NCBI GenBank assembly: GCA_019426215.1
Contig: CM033393.1
Location: 26,104,591-26,168,590 of the forward strand
Length of the DNA stretch: 64,000 bases
DNA from: Buddleja alternifolia
Taxonomy: Eukaryota; Streptophyta; Magnoliopsida; Lamiales; Scrophulariaceae
Direction: 5' to 3'
This document shows positions 1 to 13,149 of this stretch, piece after piece. The translations under genes were made by a program, and so were the position numbers. The notes below the pieces were generated by a model that saw only the letters and a list, made by a program, of their open reading frames with translations, did not search any database and was not told the origin of the DNA. Position 1 is the first letter of the stretch, and each line of letters opens with the position of its first letter.

Positions 1-722
1 TCTCCCAAGTCTTTCATGGAAAATGTACTCGAAAACCATTTCTTGACTGTGGTGAGCATTCCCACATCATTTCCTATAAGTAGAATGTCATCCACATATA
101 GTACTAAGAACGAGATTTTGCTCCCACTAGTCTTCTTGTACACAGAGGGTTCATCTTCATTTTTGATGAAGCCATATCCCTTTACTACTTCATCAAAATG
201 GAGATTCTAGCTTCTAGATGCTTGCTTGAGACCGTATATGGACCTCTCAGGTTTACATCCCTTGTAGATATTGGTCTCGGATACAAAACCCTTTGGCTGT
301 TCCATATAGATATCCTCTTTGAGGAATCCATTTAGGAAAGCCATTTTGACATTCATCTGCCATATCTCATAATCTAAGTATGTAGCTATGGACAACAGTA
401 TTCGAATGGACTTAATCATGGCAACGGGCGAAAAGGTTTCTTGATAGTAAACTCCTTCTCTTTGACTATACACTTTCGCTACGAGCCTGGCTTTAAAGGT
501 GTCAACCTTGCCATCGCTACATATCTTTCTTTTGTAGATCCACTTACATCCTATAGGTTTGACACCTGTAGGACGATCTACCAAAGTCCAGACTTGGTTC
601 GATTGCAGAGAGTCCATCTCTGTTTCCATCGGTTCTCGCCATCTTGAAGCGTCGACATCCACCATCACTTGATCATAGGTACAAGGATTATCTTCATGAC
701 CCTCTTGTACTACAGTGTGGAG
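1..722 (-). pseudogene. Copia-A reverse transcriptase fragment (RVT_2 type)
   Basis: The minus-strand translation of 207-668 matches the start of a copia RT: a WTLVD block, a GCKWIYK block, FKARLVAK and QREG followed by ETFSPVA. The polymerase active site YVDD lies at 87-98. An in-frame TAG at 207-209, where related copies have Trp, splits the domain (SxNLHFDE). RT copies element RNA into DNA in cytoplasmic particles. Only about the first two thirds of the domain is inside the window. Confidence 0.88.
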
Positions 723-2292
723 CTAAGGCCCCCCCTGCAGTAGATACTCATACCTCTCAGGTTCATGTGGTATTCTACCAGATCTACGTGGTGGTTGTGC
801 TACTATTAGGTTAGGCCATGGTTTTTGGACAGATGTCTCAGAGGGAGTTTCATTTTGTTCTTCTAGAACAATCTTTCTACCTTTGCCCCCTTCCAAGATG
901 AATTCATCTTCTAGGAAGTGGGCTTGTAGGGCCACAATACTCTGATCATTATGTAGGTAAAAGAAGAATCTCATGGAATCTTCAGGATAAACATTGAAAT
1001 GTCCCATGAGGGATCTTATTTCCAATTTCTCCACTTTATTCCTCTTGACATAAGCAGGACATCCCCAAGTCTTAATATGGTTAAGACTTGGTTTCCTATT
1101 ATTCCACATCTCATGTGGAGTTTTAGGAATATATAAGCAGCAGTAAGGAGCGCGTGTCCCCACAACGAAATGGGCAAATCTATGTAACTAAGCATGGAAC
1201 GAACCATGCCCAACAGAGTTCGGTTCCTTCGCTCGACTACTCCATTTAGTTGAGGGGTTGATGGTAGTTTTAGTTGTAACATTATTCTTTTTTCTCTAAG
1301 GAATTCAAACTCGGCACTCATATATTCTCCTCCACGATCCAATCGCAGAGTTTTTATATTCTGCCCAGTTTGATTTTCTACCAAAGCTTTGAATTCTTTA
1401 AACCTTTCAAAGGATTCAGGATTTTGCTTCATCAGATACACTAGACCATATCTTGAATGATTGTTTGTGAAAGTGATGAAGTAGTAGAAACCCCCACGAG
1501 CCACTTCTCCAAATGGTTCGCAAACGTCGGTGTGCACTAATCCTAAGACTTGAGTGGCTCTTTCAAAAGTCCCGGTGAAGGGTGATCTAGCCATCTTACC
1601 TAAGAGACATGATTCACATATTGGATAGGAATCCGACCCTAGTGAGCTTGGAAACCCATTTTTTTCCATTTTGTGGATCTTGTGCTCTTCTGCATGGCAT
1701 AGTCTTAGATGCCACTTGAGTCTTAAGTTAGCTTCTTGCCTACCACGTTTATTAGTTACAACATTCACATCAGATGAATTACGGACATTTAAATAATACA
1801 AACCATTAACTAAAAAAGCATTGCCAACTAATTTATTTCCATAATAAATGTCATAATTTAATTTAGGAAAATTGAATGTATATCCAATCTTAACTAAGAT
1901 AGGAATAGAAACAATGTTCTTAAGCCCCTTGGGCAAAACTAAAACATTATCTAAAAACAATAAATGTCCAGAATTCAAATATAAAGAAGTAAATCCAATC
2001 CTAGTAGCTGCGACGCTTTCCCCGCTGCCTACTTTGATCATCACTTCTTCTCACCCCAGCTTTCTACTTCTTTGTAGATCTTGTTCCAAACAACACACAT
2101 GGGCACTAGCCCCCGAGTCCAAAATCCATGAAGTGGAAAAAATAGTCATAGAACAATTAGTTTCAAAAACAAATAGTTCTATACCTTTTGCGCCTTTGCC
2201 TAATTTAGGACAATTCCTCTTCCAGTGGCCAAGCTCACCGCATTCGAGACATCTGTCTGTCTTCTTATGTCCTTTGCTCTTATGGCCATGTT
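723..2292 (-). pseudogene. Copia-A zinc knuckle, protease and integrase region
   Basis: A CX2CX4HX4C zinc knuckle is encoded at 2210-2251 (Cys-Leu-Glu-Cys ... His ... Cys). A retropepsin-like Asp-Ser-Gly site lies near 2112-2119. An in-frame TGA at 2051-2053 follows. The open stretch 1016-2044 then carries the integrase zinc-binding region (WHLRLCHAEEH, CESCLLGK), the core acidic residues (LVHTDVCEPF, LRLDRGGEY) and the VVERRNRT glutamate motif. A frameshift near 1100-1160 moves the reading frame into 723-1163, which holds the WGCPAYVK block and the linker to RT. At least one frameshift separates this region from gag. Confidence 0.87.
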
Positions 2293-2997
2293 CTAATTTA
2301 TTTTGAGTTTTTGTGGATATTCCTTCTTGCTTTCTCCTTTTTCATTTCTTTGATCATCCAATGAATTTTTTGTGAAATAGATAGGAGAATCCCTCCTTTC
2401 CTTCGTCCTCATACGAGCTTGTTCAATTTCAAGCTTTTTTGATAGCCCAGCTAATGAACAATCTATATCATTGATATTGAAATTCATAACGAAGTAGTAG
2501 AAGAAGCCTGGGAGCGACTGTAGGATGAGATCAATTTGAAGATGAAGATCCATATAGAAGTTCATTGATTTTAACCTTTCCATTAGGGTCATCATCTTGA
2601 GAACATGGTATCCCACATCCTCATCCTCTCTCATCCTCTTTCTGAAGAGATCTTTCGATATGAAATATCTTACGGTCCTACTGCGCTCTCCAAACATTTC
2701 TTCCAAGTGAAGAATTATATCCCTAGAATTGCTCATTGCATCATGAGAACTTTGCAGTTCACTGCACATGGAGCTTAGGATATATCCTCTAGCTTTATAG
2801 TTGTCACAAGTCCAACTAAAATGAGCTGGTTGAACTTTTTCATCCTCATTCCTCTTAGGAACAGGAGGACGATCAATCTCTAACACATACTCGATCGACT
2901 CTTCACTTAGGACATTCCTTAAGATCGTGAGCCATTTCATGTAGTTGGGTCCAATCAGAACATTTCTTTCGAGTAATTTCATTAGTGGGTTTGTCAT
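2293..2997 (-). pseudogene. Copia-A Gag (UBN2-type)
   Basis: A 234-residue open frame starts at an ATG directly after the leader. It resembles plant copia Gag of the UBN2 (Retrotran_gag) type: an N-terminal GPNYMKWL block, a central ILHLEEMFGE block, and a basic C-terminal part ahead of the zinc knuckle. Gag forms the particle that packages element RNA. The frame ends in TAG just before the zinc knuckle, which continues in another phase, so gag is disconnected from pol by a small frameshift. Confidence 0.82.
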
Positions 2998-5068
2998 TTT
3001 GAGAGAGATAAACGAGAAAATAACTGCAGAAATAAACCAGATTAAATTAGATTACTTGTATTTGACTTAACTAAGAAAAATTAAGGACTTAAAATTTATC
3101 TTGGCTCCCATTGTATTTTTCGAATCCCACACTCCCATGTGAAAATCGGGAATCATTATTGGCATTGATTCCACAGCGGGTATTGAGGTACTCAATTAAT
3201 TACATGAGTTGCAACCTAACCGATTTCTGGCTCATTAAATTAATTGAAAAGATGTCTAACATCAATTTATCCAATAAATATTTCAATACATTTCCCCATA
3301 GTTCACCAAACCGCAACCTAACCGATTTCTAAGCTCGTGAACTACCCAAGTTCATTCCCACTAACTTCTATAATTTAACATTTGAATTTCATCTTGCAAC
3401 CGAACAGGTTTCTGGGGTGAAATATATTTCCATTAAGGCATTCCATGCACTTAATAAAATTTTAAATTATTTCTAAATGCATAACCCCCATAACTAGGAA
3501 GCATTACACATTTATAGTAATTTTATTTTTTAGAAAGTTTAGTGAAAGGCGAGGATGTCACACATCCTTTTCTAACTCGGTATTATTTATTTGGGAGAAT
3601 TTAAATTATCAAACGTTTGGTCTCACTTTGCACATTAGTCAATTTATATAGTGCAACTATCACATATTGAACATGCATAAATTATACTACTAATAAATAT
3701 ATCTATCAATATTAATCATGGAATTAAATAAATAAATCCATTTACACTCGATCATGGACTTTTCTAGAGGGCCCTAGCCAATAGGTCATCACATGTAAAG
3801 GTAAAGTGGAAAAACAAAACTTTACGGGCTTAAATAGTTCTAAATTATTTTACTACAATAACCTATGAAAAGAAAAGTGAATCGAACATAATCTAAGTCC
3901 ATGATCGGTGTTATCATCACATAAGACATGCTCGCATCAATTAATACATGCTCGCAAGTTTTAATACATGCTCGCAACATTAAAACATTATGTTGATATT
4001 TAAAATTTTATTCCAACTAAAAGTCCTTTATTAATTCCCAAATTTTATACCTTATTTATTTCAATTAAAATCATTCTGGTCCTACTAGATGACTTAGATA
4101 TACGAAATTATTAAATTAAGTATATCTACATTTAATTAAAATAATATTAGTCCAACTAAAGGAATACATAAAATATGGAATTCTAATTTATTATGATTTA
4201 AAGCAATCATTAAATGGAAAAACTTTTATTTGATTAAAGAATTAATTATTAATCATCCAAGAAAAATAATATATATTCTATATTCAAATATTCAAGTAAT
4301 TTTCAAGTTGAGGAAAAATTAATAATATTTAATCTATAAATTAATTATTAATCTCCAAGAAAAATAATTAATTACCCTAATAAAATATTTTATTCCAATT
4401 AATTTCATTGGGCTTGATTTAATCACACCCAAGTTACCATCATTTTGGTCTACTTGGATTTAATTCAATTGGGCTCAAATTAATTAATTAGAAAAAACAT
4501 GCACACTTTATTAATTTTTATTAGGCTAGTTTTAATTAAAATCCAAATCACCTATCTAATGGCCCATTTGGAATTAAGTAAATTAAGCCCAAACTAATTA
4601 ATAAGTCGAAATTGATTAAATTTCTTGTTGGGCTTAATTAAATTATACCAGGTCATCATCCTTTTGACCCACTCGGATAATTAAATTTACCCAAACCCAA
4701 ATTCCTTCGATCCAATACATAGCCCATTTACCGACCCGAATGCCGGACCCAAATCAGCGGGTCGTGTGTTCCGAACGTGTGGCCGAGTGGCCAGGCCACA
4801 CGACCTGGCCGTGTGTTGTCCGTGCAGCAACACGTTCCACGCAGCGTGCACAGCATGCACGCTCAGTCAGTTCGGCTTTTTTCCTCGTTTCTTGATTTTT
4901 TACATAATCACAAATATACCCAGATTTACAATAAATATAAAAAATCAAAATCCATGCTTAAGACCATAAAAATGCACATTTAATTAACACATAATCACAT
5001 GCTTCAAAAACACATATTATGCATATCATAAATCACATAAACACAATTAAATATGCGAATCAGAGATT
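2998..5068 (-). other. Copia-A long untranslated leader
   Basis: About 2.1 kb lies between the primer binding site and the gag start and shows no supported gene. It is very AT-rich. It holds a motif GCAACCTAACCGATTTCT in three spaced copies (near 3211, 3312 and, diverged, 3394). A short GC-rich block at about 4735-4865 contains self-complementary GGCC/CCAGG segments. Copia-B has a leader of similar length and layout, so the long leader is probably a family trait. Open frames over the GC block look incidental. Confidence 0.7.
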
Positions 5069-5081
5069 GGCTCTGATACCA
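5069..5081 (-). other. Copia-A primer binding site
   Basis: The minus strand reads TGGTATCAGAGCC, complementary to the 3' end of plant initiator tRNA-Met. It lies one base inside the LTR edge. This fixes both the orientation and the LTR boundary. Confidence 0.9.
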
Positions 5082-5082
5082 C

Positions 5083-6874
5083 TATTGGGTTTTTCGAAAA
5101 AGCATATAAACGGAGCGGAAGGATTTCAAAAATTTAATTTACAAACCCAAACTTTGATTTCAATGATCGCATATTCAAATTGACAATTCCGCTTAACGAA
5201 TACATGCTTACCCGTTGAAGCGAAGTGGTTGAAAAATCTTATTCTTCACTTGAAACTTGAATTGATGAATTCTTGATTTCTTCAATCCACGTATAATCTT
5301 CAATTCTTGAATTCTTGGAATTTCTTGAATTTGATCCGAACAACGAACTTGCGTTGTCTCTAAATTATCACACACGGATTGATTGGCGAAAAATTCCCAC
5401 TAATTTCTCTAAGGGGGCGACGGCTAGTATTAGAAAGAGGGAGGAGGATTCTTCTTCTTTCTTTCTAGGAGAGTTATGAAAGTCATACACTTGTTCTAGG
5501 TCAAAGAGTCCTTATATACCTCATGACTTATTGAACAAGACAAAACAAAAGAGCCCTAGTAAATTGGGCATCACCTTGGACGCCCATTAAGGCCTAATAG
5601 GCGTCCTCCTGGATGCTTCTTCAAGCCCCGAGATTCTTTCGTTTTAATTAATTTCTTATTCAATTAATAATTTATTATATTCAATAACATATATTAATTA
5701 ATTAAATAATCAATTAAATAGATAAATTAATTCATTAATATATTTTCATAGGAAATTAATTAATAATTAATCTTACCCTTACAATTAATTATTTCATCTA
5801 ATAAATAATTAATTATTTAATTTATCCAATAAATCAAAAACTCCTAAAAGAAAAATAGAAACTCTTTTTTCATTTTTCTTTATCAATCCTTTAGCGCAAC
5901 TCTTTAGGTTCGTTTCGTTTGGCAATGAGAGAAAACCAAAGGAAGTGGGTAACTCTAGCCAGTCACGTGCCCCACTTCGTAGCTCAAACAAAATCGAATG
6001 ATTGGATCATTTCAACAACCTTCAAATCGTAAATACCGTTTAAGTATAAACTCTTTGTTCATGTACCCCAGTCAAAAGAGAGTCATGACTATGTCAAACT
6101 CATTGGATTTGACCATATGTATTAATTATAATAATACAAGATCATTGAGATCGATTTAGTGCCTAGCACAATCGTTTCTTTTTTGCTTTGGCCAAAGACT
6201 TTGATCTCTATTTATCTATAAACACATAGGATACTTTCTCACTCACTTATGAAAGAACAAATCCCATTTAGATATCAGCTAAGACAACCATTTGCCCATC
6301 AAGCCGCATTTTGAGGTCGACTCCACCAACGGGTGAATTAGGTCTAACTACTCTAATGAAATACTTGACGTCACAAATGCATCTTCAGCATGATGTTTCA
6401 GGTCAAAGGTTCACTTACACCTATTACGCATAATCAGTTCTGTCATTGACAGTCACAGAGTCAAAACCCATGTGACAGACCGATGCGAGTCGTGTTCGAG
6501 CATATCAGTTCCACTGATGTGCCTACAATCTTAAGCTCTTACCTTCCCATGGTACTAGACTGGCACTCCAATGTCAGAGATAAGATTGTACAAGTGTTCT
6601 AAGTCTTTATTTGTCCATTAAAGACTTCATTTTACTTGTGAACTTGTTTTTAGTAATCAAGATCGATCTCTCTAGTGCCACTCTTCCTATCCCATAAGAA
6701 GTAGAGGGACCGCACTGAAAACATGGACAAAACGTTTTACAGTACTTATAGATGCAGATAAGATTTAATTGAAAACTAAATAATGCCTTTATTAATAATA
6801 TTGAAATAAGTTAACTACATGATAGATGCCTTATCATTCTATCCTCTATGGCATCTGAGAATATAATCCTAACA
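5083..6874 (-). repeat. Copia-A 5' LTR
   Basis: On the minus strand it begins TGTTAGGATTATA and ends CCCAATA beside the primer site. The expected terminal CA is TA here, a one-base decay. Length is about 1.79 kb. No second copy is in the window. The neighbouring bases from 6875 (CCTCC) belong to the host Copia-B LTR. Confidence 0.82.
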
Positions 6875-7692
6875 CCTCCATCATATTTCCAGGATTCGTG
6901 TCTCGAGTAATGGCTTAGTCGAAACTCTTACGACCCAATCACTATGTCCCCTTCATTGCATGATATCGATTCATGCAATCCAAACGAAAAAACACTCTGC
7001 CTCTTTGGATTGCCATACTTTGGGCAAAGATTCCTTAAATCGATTCAGTAAGCAAAACATAGGTAATGTCTGATTTGCTAAATCAATGATGGATCCCATC
7101 TTGGTCTCTCATGTACCACTACACATAATCATACTATGCCCAAGATATCCCATATGATGATTCGTGAAGGAATCATAAGATAAGTCAAAGTTTAATCGAC
7201 TGTGCTCAAAGTAACTAATGGAACCTCAGGTCCATAGGGATTACTCTTATGCCTATGCGATTATAGGAAATTCCATATTTGATCAGGATAACCATTTTAA
7301 GAATTTTCTGTGGGGTTGTTCAGTTCACTCATTATCCCAAATGAGAACCCTCGTGCACATCTAGGCCTACGGAAAGAGGTACGTTCTTCAAGAACAATAT
7401 ACACAAGCAAGTCTTTCGGGTCTTTGTCAATATCCCTCATCTTGACAGACCCATTAACGACTTGGAACCTTTTAAGAATCATGACTTTAGAGACATATTC
7501 TATCATCATCATTCCCGATGTCCGATGATGTCCCATAATCATGTGTGATTCAAGGGACTTGGTTCTAAGCATATAATAATAATTTAAGAATTAAGAATGC
7601 CATAAAGATTTTGACTTATTATAATAAGGTTATCATAGAGTATCTCGAGAATGGCGCCCAAATAACTGGCACCCCGGGCACTAACTTTATCA
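6875..7692 (-). repeat. Copia-B 3' LTR remnant
   Basis: It aligns along its whole length with 20698-21478 (shared CCTCCATCATATTT, TTCATGCAATCCAAAC, GGTCCATA and other blocks). Its missing left part should lie beyond Copia-A, outside the window. A minus-strand polypurine tract (CAAGTGGGAGAT, 7693-7704) adjoins it, as expected for a 3' LTR. The reading frames here are shadows in LTR sequence. Confidence 0.85.
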
Positions 7693-10600
7693 ATCTCCCA
7701 CTTGCCCAAGAGCCAATTGCCTCATGTACTCAAGACCGAATCTCCAGAGATGTCCTTCTAGTACTTTTGACTCAAGGGGTTTTAGGTGATTGTGGATTTG
7801 CTATATTATTTGTCGAGTGCCCATGTTCCACTCGAACATTGCCTCTCCCATTGATCTTTCAGATCACATGTTATTGCCATATATGTGTTTGGATTTCTGA
7901 TGAGACCTAGGCTCGTTTGCTCATTCAACAGTCGACATTGTTATCACAGTACCTAGTACTTGATCAACAATGAGTGGAATTACTCCCACTCAAGGGTGTG
8001 ATTCCTCATCCGAACGTTCACCTCAATGGTGGTAACGTATTGGACTGCTTGGACCCTATCCAATTCACCGTTCCACCATTACAGTCTTTCTTCAATGGGG
8101 TTCATCCATTGTGGCTACATGGAATATGTACTCCATTTCATGCTTTGCTCCCCTTCTTCATGGCAAACTCGGCGAGGATTCCTTACTTGGAATCTTTTAG
8201 TTTGCCATTTGAGAATACTTACAAAAATAGAATTTTAACCTAAGGTTTTCCACAAAGGAAATCAAAGTCTCTCGACAAGCTATTTCCATTCTCCATGCCA
8301 TTTTCTTGTGAAGACATCCTTAGTCTTATAAAGATAGTCTTCATGGAAATTCAGTGACTATCACTAGTTTCGACTATTGTTGTCATACACTCCTAGTGTA
8401 TCAGCAATATCGATCCATGTACATAGAACTTCATACATCGTGTCGCCTATGACTAGCACAACATGTATGTGAGACATCATTACTCTTTAATTTCTAAGGG
8501 GACATAGACTTGGAAAGTAATGTTTTGTCTCAATAGGCAGGAATCCTTTCTTGGATTCCTCCTTACTAAATCAATTTAGTTTCCTTTCTATATACAAGAA
8601 TTAGGAGAGTCCTCGCATCCCACACTAGCTTTCTCGATATCTCAAAATACCGAGTGCGTGGATGCTTCTCCCAAATCCTTCCTTGGAGAATTTTGTGGAT
8701 AACCTTGCTTTTGTTAATTTTAACATTCCCTTTTCATTTAGTAGGATGTTTATAACACAAAGCACCATAACTTTCTTATACTCCCACTCGCCCTTTTGTA
8801 CACATATTCTTCCAACATTTTGCATGAAACCCATAAGGTTATGGTCTCATCAAAATATTTTGTAAGCTTTGGGATGCTTACTTGAGTTTTTCATATGAAC
8901 TCAGAAGTTAACGCACTTGTGATCACTTTAGTTAAATATGAAACCTTTTGGCTGCTCCATAAAGGTTTATTCCTTAATCTCTTTTAAGGAAATGGTTTCC
9001 ACATTCCACTAACATATCTAATAGATATGTAGATTTATCCAGAAAAATTCGAATGAATTTTCGCATCCCCATTGACAAAAGGATTTCATCCTTTTTCATG
9101 AGGCATGCTTTATAGGTTGTCGCCTCTCCATTTCTTCCAAGCTTTCCCTGCGAGCCCCACTTGCAGCTAATTAGGTGTAACACCTCTAAGTGGGCCCACC
9201 AAGGTCTGACCCTTTTGGAATATATGGAGTTCATCTCAAATTTTAAGCTTTCTAGCTAGTTCCCGAATCGATGTCCAACATTGTTTCCCACTCTTGGATT
9301 TCATTCCAATGGGAGTTCCTCCTCGTTGCTTTCAAGCAAGAAATCAACCTCTAAGATTGTCTAGAGATTCTACTAGATCTCCTTAGAGGTTGTGTACTTA
9401 TGGCTTTTGTCTCAGGCTATGCTACAGTGGTATGTTATGGGTTGGTTTGTGGTTCTTGAGTTTTCTCAAGTTCTACAATCTTTGCCATTCTTATCCAATA
9501 AGATTTCCTTCTCCGAGAAGGTGGCATTCCCTCAAAACAAAACTTTGTTCTAATGGATTGTAGAAACGATATTCTCAACTTCATTTTGGATATCCCACAA
9601 AGCTTTCACAAGTTAGATCCTAGATCTATCTTGTCTCTCACTAACATCGTCATATCCTAAGACATTTGTATAAAGATGGTATAACCATACCTTAATGCAC
9701 TTTTGGGTAAACACTTTTACAATATCCTATTCTCAGATAGGTTATTGATTCTAGGTTATAACCTCATAATAAAGAGGGAGGTCAGTAAGACTCACCATGG
9801 ACTGAATAATATCAAATAAAATTCAGCTCCTTCGCTCAACTACCCCATTAGAATGAGGTTTATTACCGGAGTCTTAACTTGAAAGAACCCCATTCTTTTT
9901 TAGATGATCACTTGAACAAGTATACTTATCTTGATCTAATCAAAGATTTTGATAGTTCGTTCATACTTCTCTACTTCATTTCTAAACACCTTCAATCCTA
10001 TCAAAGGTTTTAGACTTAGTACATCCAATGTACTCGTAGTAAGAAGATTTCTAGCACTACTACGTAGTGCAACATATACATGTCCATTTGCCTAGCAGAC
10101 AAAAATTTAGTCATTTTTCCTTTAAGACAAGGTTCATGAGTAGCTCTCTTGCCCTCTCTTGAACCTTTCTTTATAGATATGACTTAATCATTATGTGTCA
10201 TATGTTTGGGTTGATTATCTAACCTTCCTATTAAGTGTTCCCATCTTGCCATCTTTATAACATATGATCGACTTTAACACCCGCTTCCATTTCCACCTTT
10301 GCCATTTAGCTCCTTAGTTGTTCTTTATTCATTTCCTTTAGGCATCCAATGCCTTTGTATGGAGATGAATTAACTACTTAGCATTGGCTTGTCCTTCTTA
10401 ATAGTGGCTTCAACATTTCAACAACTACTTTGTTAAATGTTGTACCTTAACGATGAACTAGTCATATGATTTAGAGTGATAAGACCACTAGGTCTATCAT
10501 TGACTCTTTTGTCCAATGAGTTTCCGAACCTCTTCTAGAGACTCTAAATCTCTCTCTCTATGTCTTACACTAATTTGTTCAATTGAATGAACTATAATAC

Positions 10601-10760
10601 CCATACATGATCCATGCTCTCATTTGCTTCTAAAGTTTAATGAGACATCTTGCTTGGATATTATCTTGGGCCCACGTCACATAGGTAGCCCATTCATCGT
10701 TATTTGCTCTAAGCAATTAGAGACTAGGAATTTTTAATGTGTCCGACACACGAATCTATT
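7693..10760 (-). pseudogene. Copia-B decayed pol (and gag remnants)
   Basis: There is no long open frame, but minus-strand fragments match Copia-A and Copia-D in the correct order. RT pieces lie at 8625-8834 (RLSTKFSKEGFG, cf. WLSTQFSMKDIG) and 8974-9234 (ATTYKACL, cf. TFKARLV). The integrase ERRN/PQLNGV region is near 9825-9880. A trace of the zinc-binding CLKGKMTKSP block is near 10085-10145. The part right of about 10230 should hold protease and gag, but it is too decayed for me to assign. Many stops and indels. Confidence 0.72.
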
Positions 10761-12550
10761 TTATAAATGAGGACAATTACTAGGTCGCGTTGTTCTAGTC
10801 GTATTGATTGGGATTGGTTTAGTTATGGTCGGGTTTTATTCTAGATTTGATTAAGTGGTTATAAATTATGTCTAACATAATAAGGCAAGACAAATAAATA
10901 AGCATTCAACTATAAAATTAAGTCCTTATACAATTTGGTCTTTAATTGTACAAGTCTCCCACTATTTTTCCAAAATCCACCACCCCCTTGATGGGATTCG
11001 AGAAAACTTAATTTCCTTAGTGGACTTGAGATTTAACTAAATCATTCAAAGCACCCCAATTATATGAGTGTGTCGATTTCTTCAGTTAGTAGTCCCGCCG
11101 GACCTTCCACCTCGTTAGATGGTTCTCAAGATCGTTTTACCTCGTCTTTCACATATGACCCAATTATATGGGTGTCCAATACGCTACCTCAACGTTAGGC
11201 CAAACCCATCAAATATTTCATGGTCAATCTTCTCAGTTCATCTCCCCAATTATATGAGTGCAAGATGAGTGATTAGATCACACAGGGCATCTTTATTCTT
11301 AGTGACAATCACAGCCTATCTCGACTAAGCTTATCCCCAATTATATGAGTGATTGACTTAGCCTCAACGGCATTTCACATGTTGCCACTTATGATGAAAG
11401 ACATGGAAGAGAAATCCAATTTCAATTCCATATGGGCCTAATATTTTCTCGGGAGGGCATTAGGACATAATATAGGTCTCACTAGATTAAATTTATCTTG
11501 TTTAATTTTTTATCCTATTATGCATTTCAAACACATCATATATAGACAGAAAAATAAACCATCCACAAAGCGGTAAATAAGATGAACCACCTCGAGCCCT
11601 AACCTAATCAACCCACTGAGCCAAAGTGGGCTGACTTCTAGGAAAGTAAAAACAATCTAATCTATTACAATGGATCGCCACTGCATACAAGATTTTCAAA
11701 TGGCATTCGTCTTCTTTCTTCGGCTTCATGATTACATAGACTATAACTAAATATAACTAAATACAAACTACTAATCTAAAGAAAGAAAAATAAAAGCCAA
11801 ACCGTCTATTTTTACAACCCATAAAAATTACGTACATCGAAAACCAAAAACTAGGCTAGGCTCGTGGTTCATCCATATCACATAAACATGCCAAACTACA
11901 TAAATGCAATATTTAAATTTACCCATCTAATGTCTAATTATAATTGCATATATTGGGATAAATTTGGATTTTTCAAATAAAATTATTTTCTAGGCAAAAA
12001 TTAATTTCCAAAATTATAATTTTCAACCCAAAATAATTACCAATTTCCTAAAAATCCAATTCTTCAGAAATTAATCGAGAAATCGGATAGTGTCAAGCCA
12101 ACTTATCCTCTCGGCTTGCACCAGCGTAGCGGCGCAGTCACAGGTCGATGTGCCGACCGCCACCATAGCATCGCCGTGGCTTAACGGGAATTTTCTCGGC
12201 TACTGTGCATATTTAGTGGGCAGGTTTGAAATTTTCGAATTGCTCCAAAAATAAGTATTGCTGCTATCCTTCTAATTTCACAGCATTAGTTAACTTTTAT
12301 TGCAATTCTCAAATCAAAATACGCTTAGATTCCAAATCCAAGTTGGACTCCAAGTTCATATTTCCACCGCCACCTTATGCACACTTTGACCCAAAAAAAA
12401 ATTGTTGCTGTGTGGCAATTCACGCCAAAAACTTTTGCTTAATCGGCTTGCTGTAGAACTTTTGCGTGAGTGGGTCTGCCAATTTTTAGAAGGCTGAATT
12501 GCAACAATTCCCTTTAATAACTTAATCATATAATATATGTTATGTGTCCA

Positions 12551-12595
<45 letters not shown>
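10761..12595 (-). other. Copia-B leader, proximal part
   Basis: No gene is supported. A spaced motif CCCCAATTATATGAGTG occurs near 11055, 11246 and 11335, with a variant near 11158, at about 90-100 bp spacing. This resembles the spaced repeats in Copia-A's leader. A GC-rich block lies at about 12110-12200. A (CA)n(TA)n run at 12551-12594 is where the TIR element inserted. The rest of the leader resumes at 18954. Confidence 0.6.
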
Positions 12596-12854
12596 GGGTA
12601 AATTACACCAAACCCCTGTGATCATTATCACTCCACCCCCTATGAAAAAATAATTAACTAAAAAACTCCTTGTAATTTAAAATATGTTTACTGCCTCCCT
12701 CTAATATTTTTGTTTACAAAATTTTATTGAAAGACTATAATACCCTTGTCCTTTTTAGATATTTACAGAATATATATATTTTTTTATTTTTTATTTTATT
12801 AATTTAATGTTATAACTATTTTCTATATCATTTATTATTTTTCTTTCTTTATCT

Positions 12855-13035
12855 TCTTCCCCAACACCAAAACCTAACCCTAATACAATTCCACCATCTT
12901 ACACCATATCCACCTCCAAAACTTCTTGCCCCTCCCCACCTACATCTCAGCCGGGAGCCCGCCTCCACCGCCACACTCCGAAGTGCCCTGTGGCCGCCGC
13001 AGCCGCAGCCGCCGCCACCGCCACCACCACCTGTA
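12855..13035. other. GC-rich, Pro/Ala-coding tract inside the TIR element
   Basis: This tract contrasts sharply with its AT-rich surroundings. It has CCGCCACCGCCACC-type runs and no start-to-stop frame of its own. The composition is that of an exon or 5' UTR piece of a host gene. Together with the frame at 13150 it suggests captured sequence, but I recognise no source gene. Confidence 0.4.
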
Positions 13036-13149
13036 CACCCAAAACAACCAAAACAAAATAAACAAAATAAATAATCTCCAAAATGACACTAATTAACAAA
13101 TATACAATTTTCTATAATCAAGAATTAATCATCCTTAGTTTCTCAATAA

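Larger units (their letters stand above)
1..6874 (-). mobile_element. Copia-A: Ty1/copia LTR retrotransposon, 5' part (left end outside window)
   Basis: Reading the minus strand from right to left, the parts come in order: 5' LTR, primer binding site, a 2.1 kb leader, Gag, zinc knuckle, protease, integrase and reverse transcriptase. This is the Ty1/copia order, with integrase before RT. The window ends inside RT, so RNase H and the 3' LTR are missing. The right end abuts sequence homologous to the LTR of Copia-B: position 6875 onward matches 20698 onward. Copia-A therefore sits inside Copia-B's 3' LTR, in the same orientation. Coding parts carry several stops and frameshifts, so the copy is not autonomous. 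Confidence 0.9.

Noticed and set aside
4754..4983. Small frames on both strands of a GC-rich block
   Set aside because: They overlap each other in a retrotransposon leader and show no domain; GC content alone keeps them open.
3100..11350. Regularly spaced short repeats reminiscent of CRISPR
   Set aside because: Plant nuclear context, variable spacing, few copies, within copia leaders, no cas genes.
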